A DNA stretch of 64,000 nt from Streptomyces rishiriensis (GTDB lineage Bacteria > Actinomycetota > Actinomycetes > Streptomycetales > Streptomycetaceae). Below the pieces are notes generated by a model, which saw nothing but the letters and a program-made list of their open reading frames with translations, ran no database searches and was not told the origin of the DNA. The position numbers were made by a program, and so were the translations under genes. Every line of letters starts with the position of its first letter. Within the stretch, counting starts at the first letter, position 1. The stretch spans positions 248,001 through 312,000 of the forward strand of contig NZ_BEWA01000016.1 of assembly GCF_003112535.1 (NCBI RefSeq), in the 5' to 3' direction. Of this stretch, positions 17,385 to 26,642 are shown piece by piece.

Positions 17385-18556
17385 CGGGCCTCCCCGCGCA
17401 CTCCGGCGGGCACGGGCAGCGGCAGTCGCGCCGCCACCCGGAAACCGCCCCCGGGTCGCGGGCCGGTGCTGAGCTCGCCGCCCAGCAGACCGACCCGCTC
17501 CCGCATCCCGATGATGCCGAAGCCGTGCGGCACGCCGTGCGCGCTCGCGCCCCGCCCGTCGTCGACGACCTCCACGGACAGCGCCTCGTCCCCGTAGTCG
17601 ACGACCACCCGGCAATGCCCGGCACCCGCGTGGCGGACGACGTTGGTCAGCGCTTCCTGCACGATGCGGTAGGCGGACAGCTCGATGTCGGCCGGCACGG
17701 GACGCCGCTCGCCGCTGCGGCACACGTCGACGCGCACCCCCGCGCCCACGATGGCCGCCGTCAGCTGTTCGACGTCCGCCAGTCCCGGCGAGGGCACGAG
17801 GGACGACTGCTCCGCAGAGCTGGTGGCGCTGCCCGCCCGACGGAGCGAGACCAGTGTGCGCCGCAGGCCCGAGAGGGTCTCCCTGCTGGTCGTCTCGATG
17901 GCGCGCAGAGCCTCGCGCGCCTCCGCGGGCTGGGTCTCGATGACCCGGCTGCCCACACCGGCCTGGATGGCGATGACGCCGATGCTGTGCGCGACCATGT
18001 CGTGCAACTCCCTTGCGATCCTCAGGCGTTCGGCGGTCACGGCCTCGGCGACCTGCTGTGTGCGCAGCGCGGTCGCGTGCTCTCGGCGCTCGCGGCTCAG
18101 CAGCCCGGCCATGCAGGACGCGGCCATCGCGAGGACCGCGACCAGCCCGTTGACGGCCACGTCGTCCCCGTGTGCGAAACCGCCGATCAGCAGGAGTTGC
18201 ACGGCGCCGGACACGGCCACGGCGGTGATCCAGGCCCGCCGCGCGCAGGTGGCGACGAGGAAACCCACGACGAGGTCCACCGCCAGACACGACAGGAACT
18301 GCCCCTGGTACGAGGCCGTCCCGCTCTGCTCCCCGGAGCCGGGAGGGCCCACCACCACGGCCGCGGCCCCGAAGAGCGCCAGCCCCAGAGCCAGGTGCGG
18401 CCTGCGCCGCACCACGCCGGCGAGCAGACTCACGGCCAGCAGCGCCCCGACGCCGTGGACGGCGCCGGACGCGCGCGGAGCGGCCCCCACCAGCAGGGCG
18501 ACCATGAGGACATAGCAGACGCCTCCCGCCCAGGCCGAGGCCCCGGTTCTCGTCAT
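17381..18556 (-). CDS. Sensor histidine kinase (HisKA_3 type)
   Basis: 391-aa membrane kinase with about five or six N-terminal transmembrane helices (residues 8-150) and little extracellular loop, as in intramembrane- or lipid-sensing kinases. The dimerisation box RLRIARELHDMVAHSIGV holds the phospho-acceptor His near residue 185. The ATPase lid motifs are DDGRGASAHG and GFGIIGMRERV. It is upstream of, and overlapping with, the response regulator. The divergent ABC exporter suggests a signal from envelope stress or an antimicrobial, but this is inference from layout. Confidence 0.94.
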   Translation of the reverse strand: MTRTGASAWAGGVCYVLMVALLVGAAPRASGAVHGVGALLAVSLLAGVVRRRPHLALGLALFGAAAVVVGPPGSGEQSGTASYQGQFLSCLAVDLVVGFLVATCARRAWITAVAVSGAVQLLLIGGFAHGDDVAVNGLVAVLAMAASCMAGLLSRERREHATALRTQQVAEAVTAERLRIARELHDMVAHSIGVIAIQAGVGSRVIETQPAEAREALRAIETTSRETLSGLRRTLVSLRRAGSATSSAEQSSLVPSPGLADVEQLTAAIVGAGVRVDVCRSGERRPVPADIELSAYRIVQEALTNVVRHAGAGHCRVVVDYGDEALSVEVVDDGRGASAHGVPHGFGIIGMRERVGLLGGELSTGPRPGGGFRVAARLPLPVPAGVRGEAR

Positions 18557-18760
18557 CGGCGGCCTTCCCTCCCGGCGACGGCACGCAGGTGAGCAACGCG
18601 CGCAGGGGATGAGGTGGTGGTCGTCTCGGGGTTCACGCCGCGAGACTAACCGGCCGCCGCCGGCCCGGCATCAGCCCGGGGACGTACGCCCACGGACCGG
18701 TCCCCGGCCGCGTGGTCGCCGCCCACGGCCTCATGCCAGGACGAGGGTCCTCCCGGCAGT

Positions 18761-19690
18761 GTGGACGTCGTGATCGAAGTCAGCGAACTCACCAAGCGGT
18801 ACGGCCGCACGACGGCCGTCGACCATCTGTCCTTCACCGTGCGGCCGGGCCGGGTCACCGGATTCCTCGGGCCCAACGGAGCGGGCAAGTCGACCACGTT
18901 GCGGATGATCCTGGGGCTGGACGGGCCCACCGCGGGCGCCGCCACGGTCAGCGGCGTGCCCTTCCGGGGTCACCGCCGCGGGCTGCGCCACGCCGGCGCC
19001 CTTCTCGACGCGGGCCAGGTCCACGGTGGACGCAGCGCCGAGGCCCATCTGTCCGCCCTGGCCCGCGGCAACGGCATCCCGCGGCGCCGGGTGGGCGAGG
19101 TGCTGCGGGAGGTCGGACTGTCCGCGGCGGCCGGCCGGCGCGTCGGCGGGTTCTCCCTCGGCATGAAGCAGCGGCTGGGCATCGCCGCCGCACTGCTCGG
19201 CGACCCGCCCGTGCTCATGTTCGACGAGCCGGTCAACGGCATGGACCCCGAGGGCGTGCTCTGGGCACGCCGGCTCTTCCGGCGCCTGGCCGCCGAGGGG
19301 CGCACGGTCTTCCTCTCCAGTCACCTGATGTCGGAGTTGGAGAACACCGCCGACGACCTGGTCGTCATCGGCCGGGGCCGCCTCGTCGCCGCCGAGCCGC
19401 TCGCGGACTTCGCGGCCCGGGGCGCCCGTCGCAGCGTCGTGGTCGGCACACCCCGGGCCGCGGAGCTGGCGGCCCTGCTGACGGCGGCAGGCGCCTCGGT
19501 CGAGACGGGCGGCCCGGCGGGCGCGGAGAAGCTCGTCGTGACCGGGCTCCCGGCGGACCGGATAGGAGCGATCGCCTTCGAGAACCGTGTCCGGCTCGAA
19601 GAACTCACGCCCCGTGCGGCCTCTTTGGAGGATGCCTTCATGCAACTCACCGCGGACAGCGTCGAATACACGACAGGACAGCCTCGATGA
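18761..19690 (+). CDS. ABC exporter ATP-binding protein
   Basis: 309-aa nucleotide-binding subunit of an ABC-2 type exporter. Walker A is GPNGAGKST (about residues 37-45), the signature region is GGFSLGMKQRLGIA, Walker B is PVLMFDEPVNGMDPEG, and the switch His is in FLSSHLMSELE. The C-terminal extension is typical of drug/bacteriocin-type exporters. The start is GTG 18761; GTG 18770 is an alternative. The permease follows with a 4-nt overlap. Divergent from the two-component system. Confidence 0.94.
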   Translation: MDVVIEVSELTKRYGRTTAVDHLSFTVRPGRVTGFLGPNGAGKSTTLRMILGLDGPTAGAATVSGVPFRGHRRGLRHAGALLDAGQVHGGRSAEAHLSALARGNGIPRRRVGEVLREVGLSAAAGRRVGGFSLGMKQRLGIAAALLGDPPVLMFDEPVNGMDPEGVLWARRLFRRLAAEGRTVFLSSHLMSELENTADDLVVIGRGRLVAAEPLADFAARGARRSVVVGTPRAAELAALLTAAGASVETGGPAGAEKLVVTGLPADRIGAIAFENRVRLEELTPRAASLEDAFMQLTADSVEYTTGQPR

Positions 19691-20484
19691 CCTCCGTCAC
19701 CGCTCCGCCCGCCCGCTTCCGCGACCTGCTCGCCTCCGAGTGGATCAAGACGCGCTCCCTGCGCTCCACCCCCTGGACGATCGCGCTCACCGCCCTGTTC
19801 GTGACGGGGTCCGCCGCCGTCTCCACGCTGGCGGACGACGCCGCGGGCTCCGGCCCCGCCGACTTCCGGCCCTTCGACGCCTACCCGGCGGCCGGCTACT
19901 GGACGCTGATGCTCGTCGCCGCAAGCATGGGCGCGCTCACCGTCGTGAGCGAGTACGGCAGCGGTCTCATCCGCACGACCACCGTGGCCGTTCCGGCGCG
20001 TGGCTCGGTCGTGCTGGCCAAGGCGGCCGTCACCGCCGCGCTGTGGACCGCGGTCGGCGCGGCCGTCTCCGTCGCTTCCTTCCTCGTCTCCCAGGCCGTC
20101 CTGGACGGGCGCGGCGCCGGCGTCGCGATCACCTGCCCCGGGGTGTTGCGGGCGTTGACCGCGTCCGCGCTGCTGGCTCCGGTCTGCGCCCTGGTCGGTC
20201 TGGGCCTGGGGGTTCTGCTGCGGCACGCCGCCGCGACCATGGTCACCAGCGTCTTCGTCCTGCTGATGCTGCCCACCATGTTCTCGGAGAGCGAGCGCTG
20301 GGCGGCGGACGTCAAGCACACGCTGGTGTCGGCCGCATGGACTCGCCTGGTGCGGCCGTGGGATCCGGGGCCCGAATCTCTGGGCTACACCGCCACGGTC
20401 CCCGGCTCCTGGACCGTGTTCGCGCTCTGGCCGCTGATCGCGGTGGCGGTCGCCGTGCTCGTCGTGAGGCGCCGTGACGTGTGA
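19687..20484 (+). CDS. ABC-2 type exporter permease
   Basis: 265-aa membrane protein with about six helices and the N-terminal ABC-2 element FRDLLASEWIKTRSLRSTPW. ATG 19687 overlaps the ATPase stop (ATGA). It forms a half-size exporter with the preceding ATPase. Substrate unknown; the adjacent two-component system makes a lipid, peptide or antibiotic plausible. No terminator-like hairpin was noted in the 94 nt before the convergent WD40 gene. Confidence 0.92.
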   Translation: MTSVTAPPARFRDLLASEWIKTRSLRSTPWTIALTALFVTGSAAVSTLADDAAGSGPADFRPFDAYPAAGYWTLMLVAASMGALTVVSEYGSGLIRTTTVAVPARGSVVLAKAAVTAALWTAVGAAVSVASFLVSQAVLDGRGAGVAITCPGVLRALTASALLAPVCALVGLGLGVLLRHAAATMVTSVFVLLMLPTMFSESERWAADVKHTLVSAAWTRLVRPWDPGPESLGYTATVPGSWTVFALWPLIAVAVAVLVVRRRDV

Positions 20485-20578
20485 GATCGGGACGTGTGAG
20501 AGCGGAACGTGTCACAGCGTGTCCGCGGGACGCGACGGGGCGGGGGCGGGTGAGCGCTCTTTCCGGGGGCCGGAGCGC

Positions 20579-22648
20579 TCACCGCTCGGTCAGCGGGAGA
20601 CCGAGGACCCCGCGCTCATGGCCGACGATCAGCCACGGTCCCACGGCGGCCAGGCAGGTGAGCGCCACGTCGAGGGCGATGTGCCGCAGCGCGCCGCTCT
20701 CCGGTTCCCATACCCGCAGGCTGCGGCTATGGCTGCTGCCGACGACCAGGACGGTGCGCCCGTCGTGCAGCGTGGTGGCGGTCATGGCCCGAAGGCCGGC
20801 GGTGCCTGTCGACGGGGCGAGGCCGTGGCCGACCGGGAGACCGGTCGCGAGGTCCCACAGCATGACGCCGCCGCGGTCGTCCCCGGTGGCCAGCAGGTGC
20901 CGGCCGGGTCCGGGCACCGCCGCCACGGCCGCGACCCGGTGGCCGGCGTCGTCGAGGGCCCGTCGGCTCAGCTGCACGGCGACGCCGCTGTCCCACGGGT
21001 CGTCGACGGCCGGATCCCAGACCTCGACGCCGCCCTGTCCGTCCGAGGCGGCGATCAGCGTGTGCCCGGCCGCGACCGGGACGGCGGCGATCGAACGGAT
21101 CGGACGGCCATAGGGGTTGAGGCGTCCGACCGGCTCACCGGTGCCGGGGTCCCGCGTTCTGACCGCGCCCCGCTGCGTGGCGGTGACCAACAGGGTCCGG
21201 CCGTCGGACAGGGCCGCGGCGCACATCCCGGTCACCGCGTCGGGCCGGTGGCCGGCCGGTTCGCGAACAGGCAGGCCGAACTCCGGCCGAGCGGTCAGCA
21301 GTTGTCCGTCGGCCGCATCCCACAGGGCGATCGTGCCGCAGTCGCCGCCGCTCGCCAGATGGACGGCGCCCCCGGGCAGGGGCAGGGCCGTCAGCGAGGA
21401 GACGCGGTCGGGATGTCCGGCCGACGGGGCGTGGACGATCCGGCCGTCGACCGGGTTCCACAGGAACACCGTGCCCTTGTCCCCGCCGCCGGCCACCAGC
21501 GCCGGCCGACCGGGGCGGGACACGATCGCCAACGAGTCGACGCTCCCGGTCGCAACGGACCCGGAGCCCGGGAACGCCCATATGCGGCCCCATGACGTTC
21601 CGTCGGCCGCGAGCAGGGCGTCTCCGTCCTGCCGGAGCCGGGCCGCCGCTTCGCCCGGCCGTCCGGCGGCGGCCGGCTTCGGCTCGGCACCCGGTCCCTC
21701 CGCGTCGGTCCACGCCGGTGTGTCACGGCTCCGGGGCTCTGCGCCCGCCGGGTTCTCCGCCAGGCCGTCGGCGATCGTCCACGTCTGCTCGCAGTTCCAG
21801 CAGCGGAAGTTCCCGGTGAGCGACATCAGTCGGCGGGCCCGCTTCCTCCCGGCCGGCCGCGGCGCGCCCGTGACCGCGACCATGCAGGCGACCAGGCACA
21901 GGACGGCCCATCCCGGTGTCTCGTGGGGTACTCCCGCGGCCGCGACGTCGCGTGCCACCCGGAGGAAGGGCTCCCACCCCTCCCCCGACGTCTCCTCCAG
22001 CGGCTCCCGCTCCAGCGCTGCGGCGACCGCCCCCCAAGGGTGCTCTCCCCGGCCGGCTCGAGCGGGATCGGGCAGTTCCGGAGCGGCGAAGGGCGGACGC
22101 GCCAGGTCCACGAAGAACTCCGGGATCTCGGTGTCCGCGTCGCACCAGCGGCACATCAGCCGCAGCTCGGGTTCCTCCGGCGCGAGAGACCACAGCGCCG
22201 CGGCGGTGTGGTGACCGGCGAAGGCGACGCAGCTCAGCGCGAGGCCGGTGGCGACTTCCTCGGGAACGCCCGCGAGAAGACTGCGGACGGCCGCCCGCTC
22301 GGCGAGCCGGAGTGCGGCGCCGAACCCCGCCTCGAGATCCGCCGGGACGGGATGCCTGTCCTCCGCGGTCACGATGAATCCCAGGTCGACCCAGAATTCC
22401 ACGGACCGCTCCGGGGGCAGCTCCGCCGCCGCCTCGATGAGATGGGGCAGGGCCGCATAAGCTCCGACGTAGACCGTTCCGTCGTCCAGCAGGCATTCGG
22501 CCAGGTTCGTCCAGCTCCGCCGCCATGCGTCGCCGCTCCCCGGGGAAGCCGCGGCGGCCATCTCCCGCAGCAGGGCCGCCACCTCGTCGACCGTCACACC
22601 GTCGAGGTCGCGCCAACGGGCGCTGTGCAGGGGCAGCTTCGCAGTCAT
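20579..22648 (-). CDS. WD40-repeat protein with N-terminal non-repeat domain
   Basis: 689-aa protein from the ATG at 22648 (MTAKLPLHSARWRDLDG). The first 350 or so residues are mostly helical and include SWTNLAECLLDDGTVYVGAY, as in a Streptomyces group of uncharacterised proteins. The C-terminal half is a beta-propeller with about six or seven blades, recognisable by repeats of the type GDxGTVxLW and DGRTLLVTA (for example GGDKGTVFLWNPVDGR, SGGDCGTIALWDAADG, TGDDRGGVMLWDLATG). No enzymatic domain seen. Role unknown; such propellers usually scaffold other proteins. A long in-frame extension upstream of 22648 was rejected because it runs antisense to other genes. Confidence 0.82.
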   Translation of the reverse strand: MTAKLPLHSARWRDLDGVTVDEVAALLREMAAAASPGSGDAWRRSWTNLAECLLDDGTVYVGAYAALPHLIEAAAELPPERSVEFWVDLGFIVTAEDRHPVPADLEAGFGAALRLAERAAVRSLLAGVPEEVATGLALSCVAFAGHHTAAALWSLAPEEPELRLMCRWCDADTEIPEFFVDLARPPFAAPELPDPARAGRGEHPWGAVAAALEREPLEETSGEGWEPFLRVARDVAAAGVPHETPGWAVLCLVACMVAVTGAPRPAGRKRARRLMSLTGNFRCWNCEQTWTIADGLAENPAGAEPRSRDTPAWTDAEGPGAEPKPAAAGRPGEAAARLRQDGDALLAADGTSWGRIWAFPGSGSVATGSVDSLAIVSRPGRPALVAGGGDKGTVFLWNPVDGRIVHAPSAGHPDRVSSLTALPLPGGAVHLASGGDCGTIALWDAADGQLLTARPEFGLPVREPAGHRPDAVTGMCAAALSDGRTLLVTATQRGAVRTRDPGTGEPVGRLNPYGRPIRSIAAVPVAAGHTLIAASDGQGGVEVWDPAVDDPWDSGVAVQLSRRALDDAGHRVAAVAAVPGPGRHLLATGDDRGGVMLWDLATGLPVGHGLAPSTGTAGLRAMTATTLHDGRTVLVVGSSHSRSLRVWEPESGALRHIALDVALTCLAAVGPWLIVGHERGVLGLPLTER

Positions 22649-22695
22649 GGAGCGATTCTCGCAGTCGGCGCCGACAGTCGGGGGACGGGCTCCGG

Positions 22696-23202
22696 TCAGG
22701 GGACCGTGCGCAGGCCGAGCGTCGTGTGCAGGATCAGCCGGGGCAGCCGCTCGTCCGTGCGGTGCGGCTGGTCGAGAACGGCCTGCAGCCGGAGCACCAG
22801 GTCCTCGTCGGGTTCGTCCAGCAGGATGCCGCTGATCATCCACTCCAGCATCACGCCGTTCTCCTCGTCGATCGCGTACGCGGCTCTCGGGCCGAGGCTG
22901 CGCCGGTGATCCGCCCCCATCACCGCCGAGCCGATCCACCAGCCGCCGTCGACGGGCTCGAACGTCATCTCGTAGAAGATCTGCCCGGTCGACCACCTGC
23001 GCACGAAGGCGATCCGCCCGTCGACCAGGACGTCCCACTTGTCGCTCATGTCCCGCGCCAGACGGCCCTGTTGGATGCGCGTCCACTGTGCCGGCGTCCA
23101 GGTGCGGGTCGGCAGCAGCGTCATGGGCACCGGGTCGGCGATGTGGACGACGCGGGGGACGCGGTCCCGGGGCGGCGCTTCCTCGGACTCGTACGCTGAC
23201 AT
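22696..23202 (-). CDS. Conserved-looking hypothetical protein
   Basis: 168-aa soluble protein from the ATG at 23202 (MSAYESEEAPPRDRVPRVVH). I do not recognise a family. Visible features are TWTPAQWTRIQQGRLARDMSD and DKWDVLVDGRIAFVRRWSTG, followed by an acidic stretch (SGILLDEPDEDLVLRL). Composition and third-position G/C fit a real gene. It lies 47 nt upstream of the WD40 gene, in the same direction, and may form an operon with it. Confidence 0.7.
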   Translation of the reverse strand: MSAYESEEAPPRDRVPRVVHIADPVPMTLLPTRTWTPAQWTRIQQGRLARDMSDKWDVLVDGRIAFVRRWSTGQIFYEMTFEPVDGGWWIGSAVMGADHRRSLGPRAAYAIDEENGVMLEWMISGILLDEPDEDLVLRLQAVLDQPHRTDERLPRLILHTTLGLRTVP

Positions 23203-23258
23203 GCGGGCCAGCGTACGAGCGGGCGCCACCGCCCGGCCAGGGCCGGCCCCGCGCGCTC

Positions 23259-24332
23259 TCAGCGGGCCGGAGGCCGTCCGGACCAGGCGGCGTGCAGGAG
23301 CCTGCCGAGGCCGTCCGCCGTCACCGGGCGGGGGTTGGCGTAGGGGTTCGCCAGCGTGATCGCGACGATCCGGTCGATGTCGTCCTGCGCCATGCCCAAC
23401 TCCCTCAGGGAGCGCGGCGCGCCGAGTCGGCCCACGAGGTCCCACAGATGCGCGGCCGGGTCGCCGGAGGCGCCCAGGGCACGGCCGAGCGCCGCCACCG
23501 CCTTGGGCGCCGCGCCCTGGTTGTAGGCGAGGGCGTGCGGAAGGACCACGGCGTGAGTGGGGGCGTGCGGCAGGTCGAGGGCGCCCCCGAGGGCGTGGCA
23601 GAGCTTGTGGTGCAGCGACATGGTGGTGGCCCCGAGGCAGGCGCCGCACAGCCAGGCCCCGTACTGCGCCCGGGACCGGGCGTCGAGGCCGGCGCCGTCG
23701 GCGACGACGTCCGGGAGCGCGCCGGCCAGGGCCCGTACGCCTTCCTCGGCCATCAGGTCGATGATCGGGGAGGCGTCCGGCGCGTACAGGGCCTCGACCG
23801 CGTGCGCGATCGCGTTCATGCCGCTGGTCGCGGAGACGCCCGCGGGCAGGCTCACGGTGAGCGCGGGGTCGTAGAGCACCGACACGGGCAGGACGCGCGG
23901 ATCCCTGCCCGTGCGCTTGACGCCGTTCTCCGTCAGACCCCACACCGGCGTCATCTCGGACCCGGCGTACGTCGTCGGCACCGCGATGACCGGCAGGCCG
24001 TGCCGCAGGGCGACGATCTTCCCGAGGCCGATGGCCGAGCCGCCGCCGACGGCGAGGCAGCCGTCCGCGTTCACCTCCTGCGCGCGTCTGCGGGCCGCGG
24101 CCGCGGCCGCGGCGGGCACATGGACACGGGCGTGGGGGTGGATGTCCGCCACTCGGGCGCCGGCCAGGCCGGCGACGGTCTCGGCCAGCTCCCGCTGTCC
24201 GGGCGAGCACAGCACCATGACCCTCTTGAGGCCGGCGCGGTCGATCTCGTCGGCGAGCCGGTCGAGGGCGCGGACTCCCATCACCACGCGCATCGGCAGC
24301 GCCTGGTAGCTGAAGGCGAACGGGGCGTTCAC
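23259..24332 (-). CDS. Maleylacetate reductase (iron-type alcohol dehydrogenase family)
   Basis: Reduces maleylacetate to 3-oxoadipate with NAD(P)H in hydroxyquinol/resorcinol catabolism. 357 aa from the GTG at 24332, overlapping the dioxygenase stop by 4 nt (GTGA). Family motifs are the nucleotide-binding GGGSAIGLGKIVALR, PTTYAGSEMTPVWG, and the metal/His region MSLHHKLCHALGGALDLPHA. The fused context with the intradiol dioxygenase makes the assignment strong. No ring-hydroxylating monooxygenase is adjacent. Confidence 0.92.
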   Translation of the reverse strand: MNAPFAFSYQALPMRVVMGVRALDRLADEIDRAGLKRVMVLCSPGQRELAETVAGLAGARVADIHPHARVHVPAAAAAAARRRAQEVNADGCLAVGGGSAIGLGKIVALRHGLPVIAVPTTYAGSEMTPVWGLTENGVKRTGRDPRVLPVSVLYDPALTVSLPAGVSATSGMNAIAHAVEALYAPDASPIIDLMAEEGVRALAGALPDVVADGAGLDARSRAQYGAWLCGACLGATTMSLHHKLCHALGGALDLPHAPTHAVVLPHALAYNQGAAPKAVAALGRALGASGDPAAHLWDLVGRLGAPRSLRELGMAQDDIDRIVAITLANPYANPRPVTADGLGRLLHAAWSGRPPAR

Positions 24333-25216
24333 CGTGCGTCCTCGGTCGGCTCGGGCTCGGGCTCGACGACGATGTCGAACTCGGCCATGCGGAAAGGGGC
24401 GGTGACCTGGTAGGCGCGGGCCTTGTCCGCGTCGTCGACCTGCGCGAAGTCCACGACGAGGCTCTCCTTGACGGCGAAGACGGCGTCCGAGTCCTGGTAG
24501 GGGCTGTCGGCGACGAACATGTGCGTCGTGAGCGGCCGGTGGCCGTCGGCCTCGACGATGAAGTGGATGTGGGCGGGGCGGTACGGGTGCCGCCCGGTCG
24601 CGAGGAGCAGCCGTCCCACCGGGCCGTCGGTCGGAATGGGGTAGTGGCTGGGCACGACGGTGCGGAACCACAGGCGGCCCTCGTGGTCGGTCCGGAAGAG
24701 GCCGCGTCCGTTGCCCCGTGGCTGGACGTCGGGCTGCTGCACGTCGTAGAAGCCGTCCTCGGTGCACTGCCACACGTCGACGCTCGCCGCGGCCAGCGGG
24801 CTGCCGTCCGCGGACCTGACGCGGAGCGACACGACACACGGCGTTCCGGCGCCCATGAGATCCACGCTGTCGCCGCTCGCGCGCCGCGGGGACTCCACGA
24901 CGTGGAACGGGCCCAGGACCGTGCTCTCGGTGCCGCCGCCCCGCTCGTTCACCGTCTCGACCAGCGTGGAGACGCCCAGCACGTCGGAGAGCAGGATGAA
25001 CTCCTGACGGGTGGGGTCGCATGTCTGCCCGACGGCGGTGAGGTAGTCCACGGCGTGTTCCCACTCCTGCGTCGTGGGACGCACCTCGCGGACGTAGTCG
25101 TGCAGGTGGCGCACAAGCCCTTGGAGCAGCTCACGCAACCGCGGGTCCGGGGTGTCGCGGAAGCTGTCGACGACCGCGGCGGTGATGGCCTCCGCGGCTT
25201 CGTCGGTGCCGGGCAT
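24329..25216 (-). CDS. Hydroxyquinol 1,2-dioxygenase (intradiol)
   Basis: Fe(III)-dependent ring cleavage of 1,2,4-trihydroxybenzene to maleylacetate. 295 aa. The four iron ligands are visible: Tyr157 (DGFYDVQ), Tyr192 (SHYPIPTDG), His216 and His218 (RPAHIHF). The N-terminal dimerisation domain and LGPFHVVESP are typical. Catechol and chlorocatechol dioxygenases are close relatives, but pairing with maleylacetate reductase favours hydroxyquinol as substrate. It is the first gene of a two-gene operon; the 155-nt leader holds no regulator gene. Confidence 0.9.
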   Translation of the reverse strand: MPGTDEAAEAITAAVVDSFRDTPDPRLRELLQGLVRHLHDYVREVRPTTQEWEHAVDYLTAVGQTCDPTRQEFILLSDVLGVSTLVETVNERGGGTESTVLGPFHVVESPRRASGDSVDLMGAGTPCVVSLRVRSADGSPLAAASVDVWQCTEDGFYDVQQPDVQPRGNGRGLFRTDHEGRLWFRTVVPSHYPIPTDGPVGRLLLATGRHPYRPAHIHFIVEADGHRPLTTHMFVADSPYQDSDAVFAVKESLVVDFAQVDDADKARAYQVTAPFRMAEFDIVVEPEPEPTEDAR

Positions 25217-25371
25217 GACGTACCTCCAGTGGGGACGGGCGTTCTCCGGCCGGGGCCGGTGGGCGGCCCGACGGCCGCCCGCGTCCGACCGGCTGAGGAG
25301 ACACTACGAATGTACGGCCGGACACGGCACGGCGGAGCGCGAGGGGCAGACGGATCACCCTGCGGGGCACC

Positions 25372-26550
25372 TCACCGGGGGCTGTGGCCCTCGGCGCACA
25401 ACGCGTGGTCGACCAGGCCGCCGGCCGCCTTCTCCTGCCCCAGGATGTGTTCCAGGGTGTCGCCGCGCGCCTCGGACATGGAGACGACGACGCTTCGACG
25501 GCCGTCTTCGGTGACGCCGTTGAGGGTGATGTAGCCGCCGTCACCGCCCTCATGGCTCCAGTAGGTTCCTCCACAGCTCAGGGGGCGTTCGACGAGGCCG
25601 AGCCCGTATCGGCCGCCGGGCCAGAGCTGTTGGACCTCCGCGTTCACGGGAACGGTCCGCTTCATCTCGGCCAGTTGTCGCGCCGGCAGCAGACGGCCTG
25701 CGAGCAGCGCGCGCAGGAAGCGGTTCTCGTCCCGGGTGGTCGTGGCGAACGCGGTCTCGTGGTCCACCGTTATCTGGTCGGTGACGTCCACCGCGGAGTC
25801 GGGGCCGAAGAGTTGGTAGCCCTGGGCGTGCGGCCGGGGCAGGGTGGGCGAGACGCCGGTCCAGCGGGTCTGCCAAAGGCCGAGCGGGCGCAGGACGCGC
25901 TCTTCGATCTCCTGGTGGACGGGGCGGCCGGTCGCCTTGCGCACGATCGAGCCGAGCAGGACGTAGCCGGTGTTGGAGTACTGCCAGCCCTTGCCGGGCG
26001 GGAAGTCCGGCGCGTGGGCCATCGCGCGGGCGATCAGCTCCTCGGGCCCGTGGACGTCATGACGCTGCCGGTAGTACTCCTCGGGCGTGGTGTATCCGGG
26101 CAGGTCGTCGTGGATGCCGCTGGTGTGCCGGAGCAGTTGGCGGACGGTGATCCGGCGGCCGTCGTTGCCGTTGCCCCGCACCACGCCCGGCAGCCAGTGG
26201 TCGACCGTGTCGTCCAGGGACAGCCGGCCCTGCGCTTCGAGTTGGAGCACCACGGTGGCGACCAGCGTCTTGGCCGTGCTGGCCATGCGGAAGTAGCCGT
26301 CCGGAGGGACCGGTCGGCCGGTGTGCAGGTCCGCTGTGCCGCTGGTGGCGACCGACTGCCGGCCGTCGGGCGCGACCGCGCGTGCCTGCACGCCGCTGAC
26401 GCCGAGGGCGTGGATCGCCTCGGTGTCCTGGCGTAATTGCTCCCCGGGCGCGGGAAGGGCGGGCCGGGCGACGGCGCCGGTCACCCCGGCGGCGAGCAGG
26501 GTGGCGACGCACAGCGCCAGGACGAGGGGCTTCCGCAGAGTCGCGTTCAT
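25372..26550 (-). CDS. Secreted serine hydrolase (class C beta-lactamase/DD-peptidase fold)
   Basis: 392-aa exported protein; Sec signal at residues 1-29. The penicillin-interacting triad is intact: SxxK at residues 91-94 (STAK), YSN in GWQYSNTGYVLLG, and SHEGG near the C terminus in place of the KTG-type box. It resembles Streptomyces D-alanyl-D-alanine carboxypeptidases and esterases of the family. Nothing in the neighbours selects between a peptidase and an esterase. Confidence 0.9.
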   Translation of the reverse strand: MNATLRKPLVLALCVATLLAAGVTGAVARPALPAPGEQLRQDTEAIHALGVSGVQARAVAPDGRQSVATSGTADLHTGRPVPPDGYFRMASTAKTLVATVVLQLEAQGRLSLDDTVDHWLPGVVRGNGNDGRRITVRQLLRHTSGIHDDLPGYTTPEEYYRQRHDVHGPEELIARAMAHAPDFPPGKGWQYSNTGYVLLGSIVRKATGRPVHQEIEERVLRPLGLWQTRWTGVSPTLPRPHAQGYQLFGPDSAVDVTDQITVDHETAFATTTRDENRFLRALLAGRLLPARQLAEMKRTVPVNAEVQQLWPGGRYGLGLVERPLSCGGTYWSHEGGDGGYITLNGVTEDGRRSVVVSMSEARGDTLEHILGQEKAAGGLVDHALCAEGHSPR

Positions 26551-26642
26551 GGCTGAACGCTAGGTTCGCCGTCACCCGGCCCACGATCCGGCGGGCCCCA
26601 GGTTCGAGACGGGGGACACCCCCACCCCGGCCCCCGAGCCGC

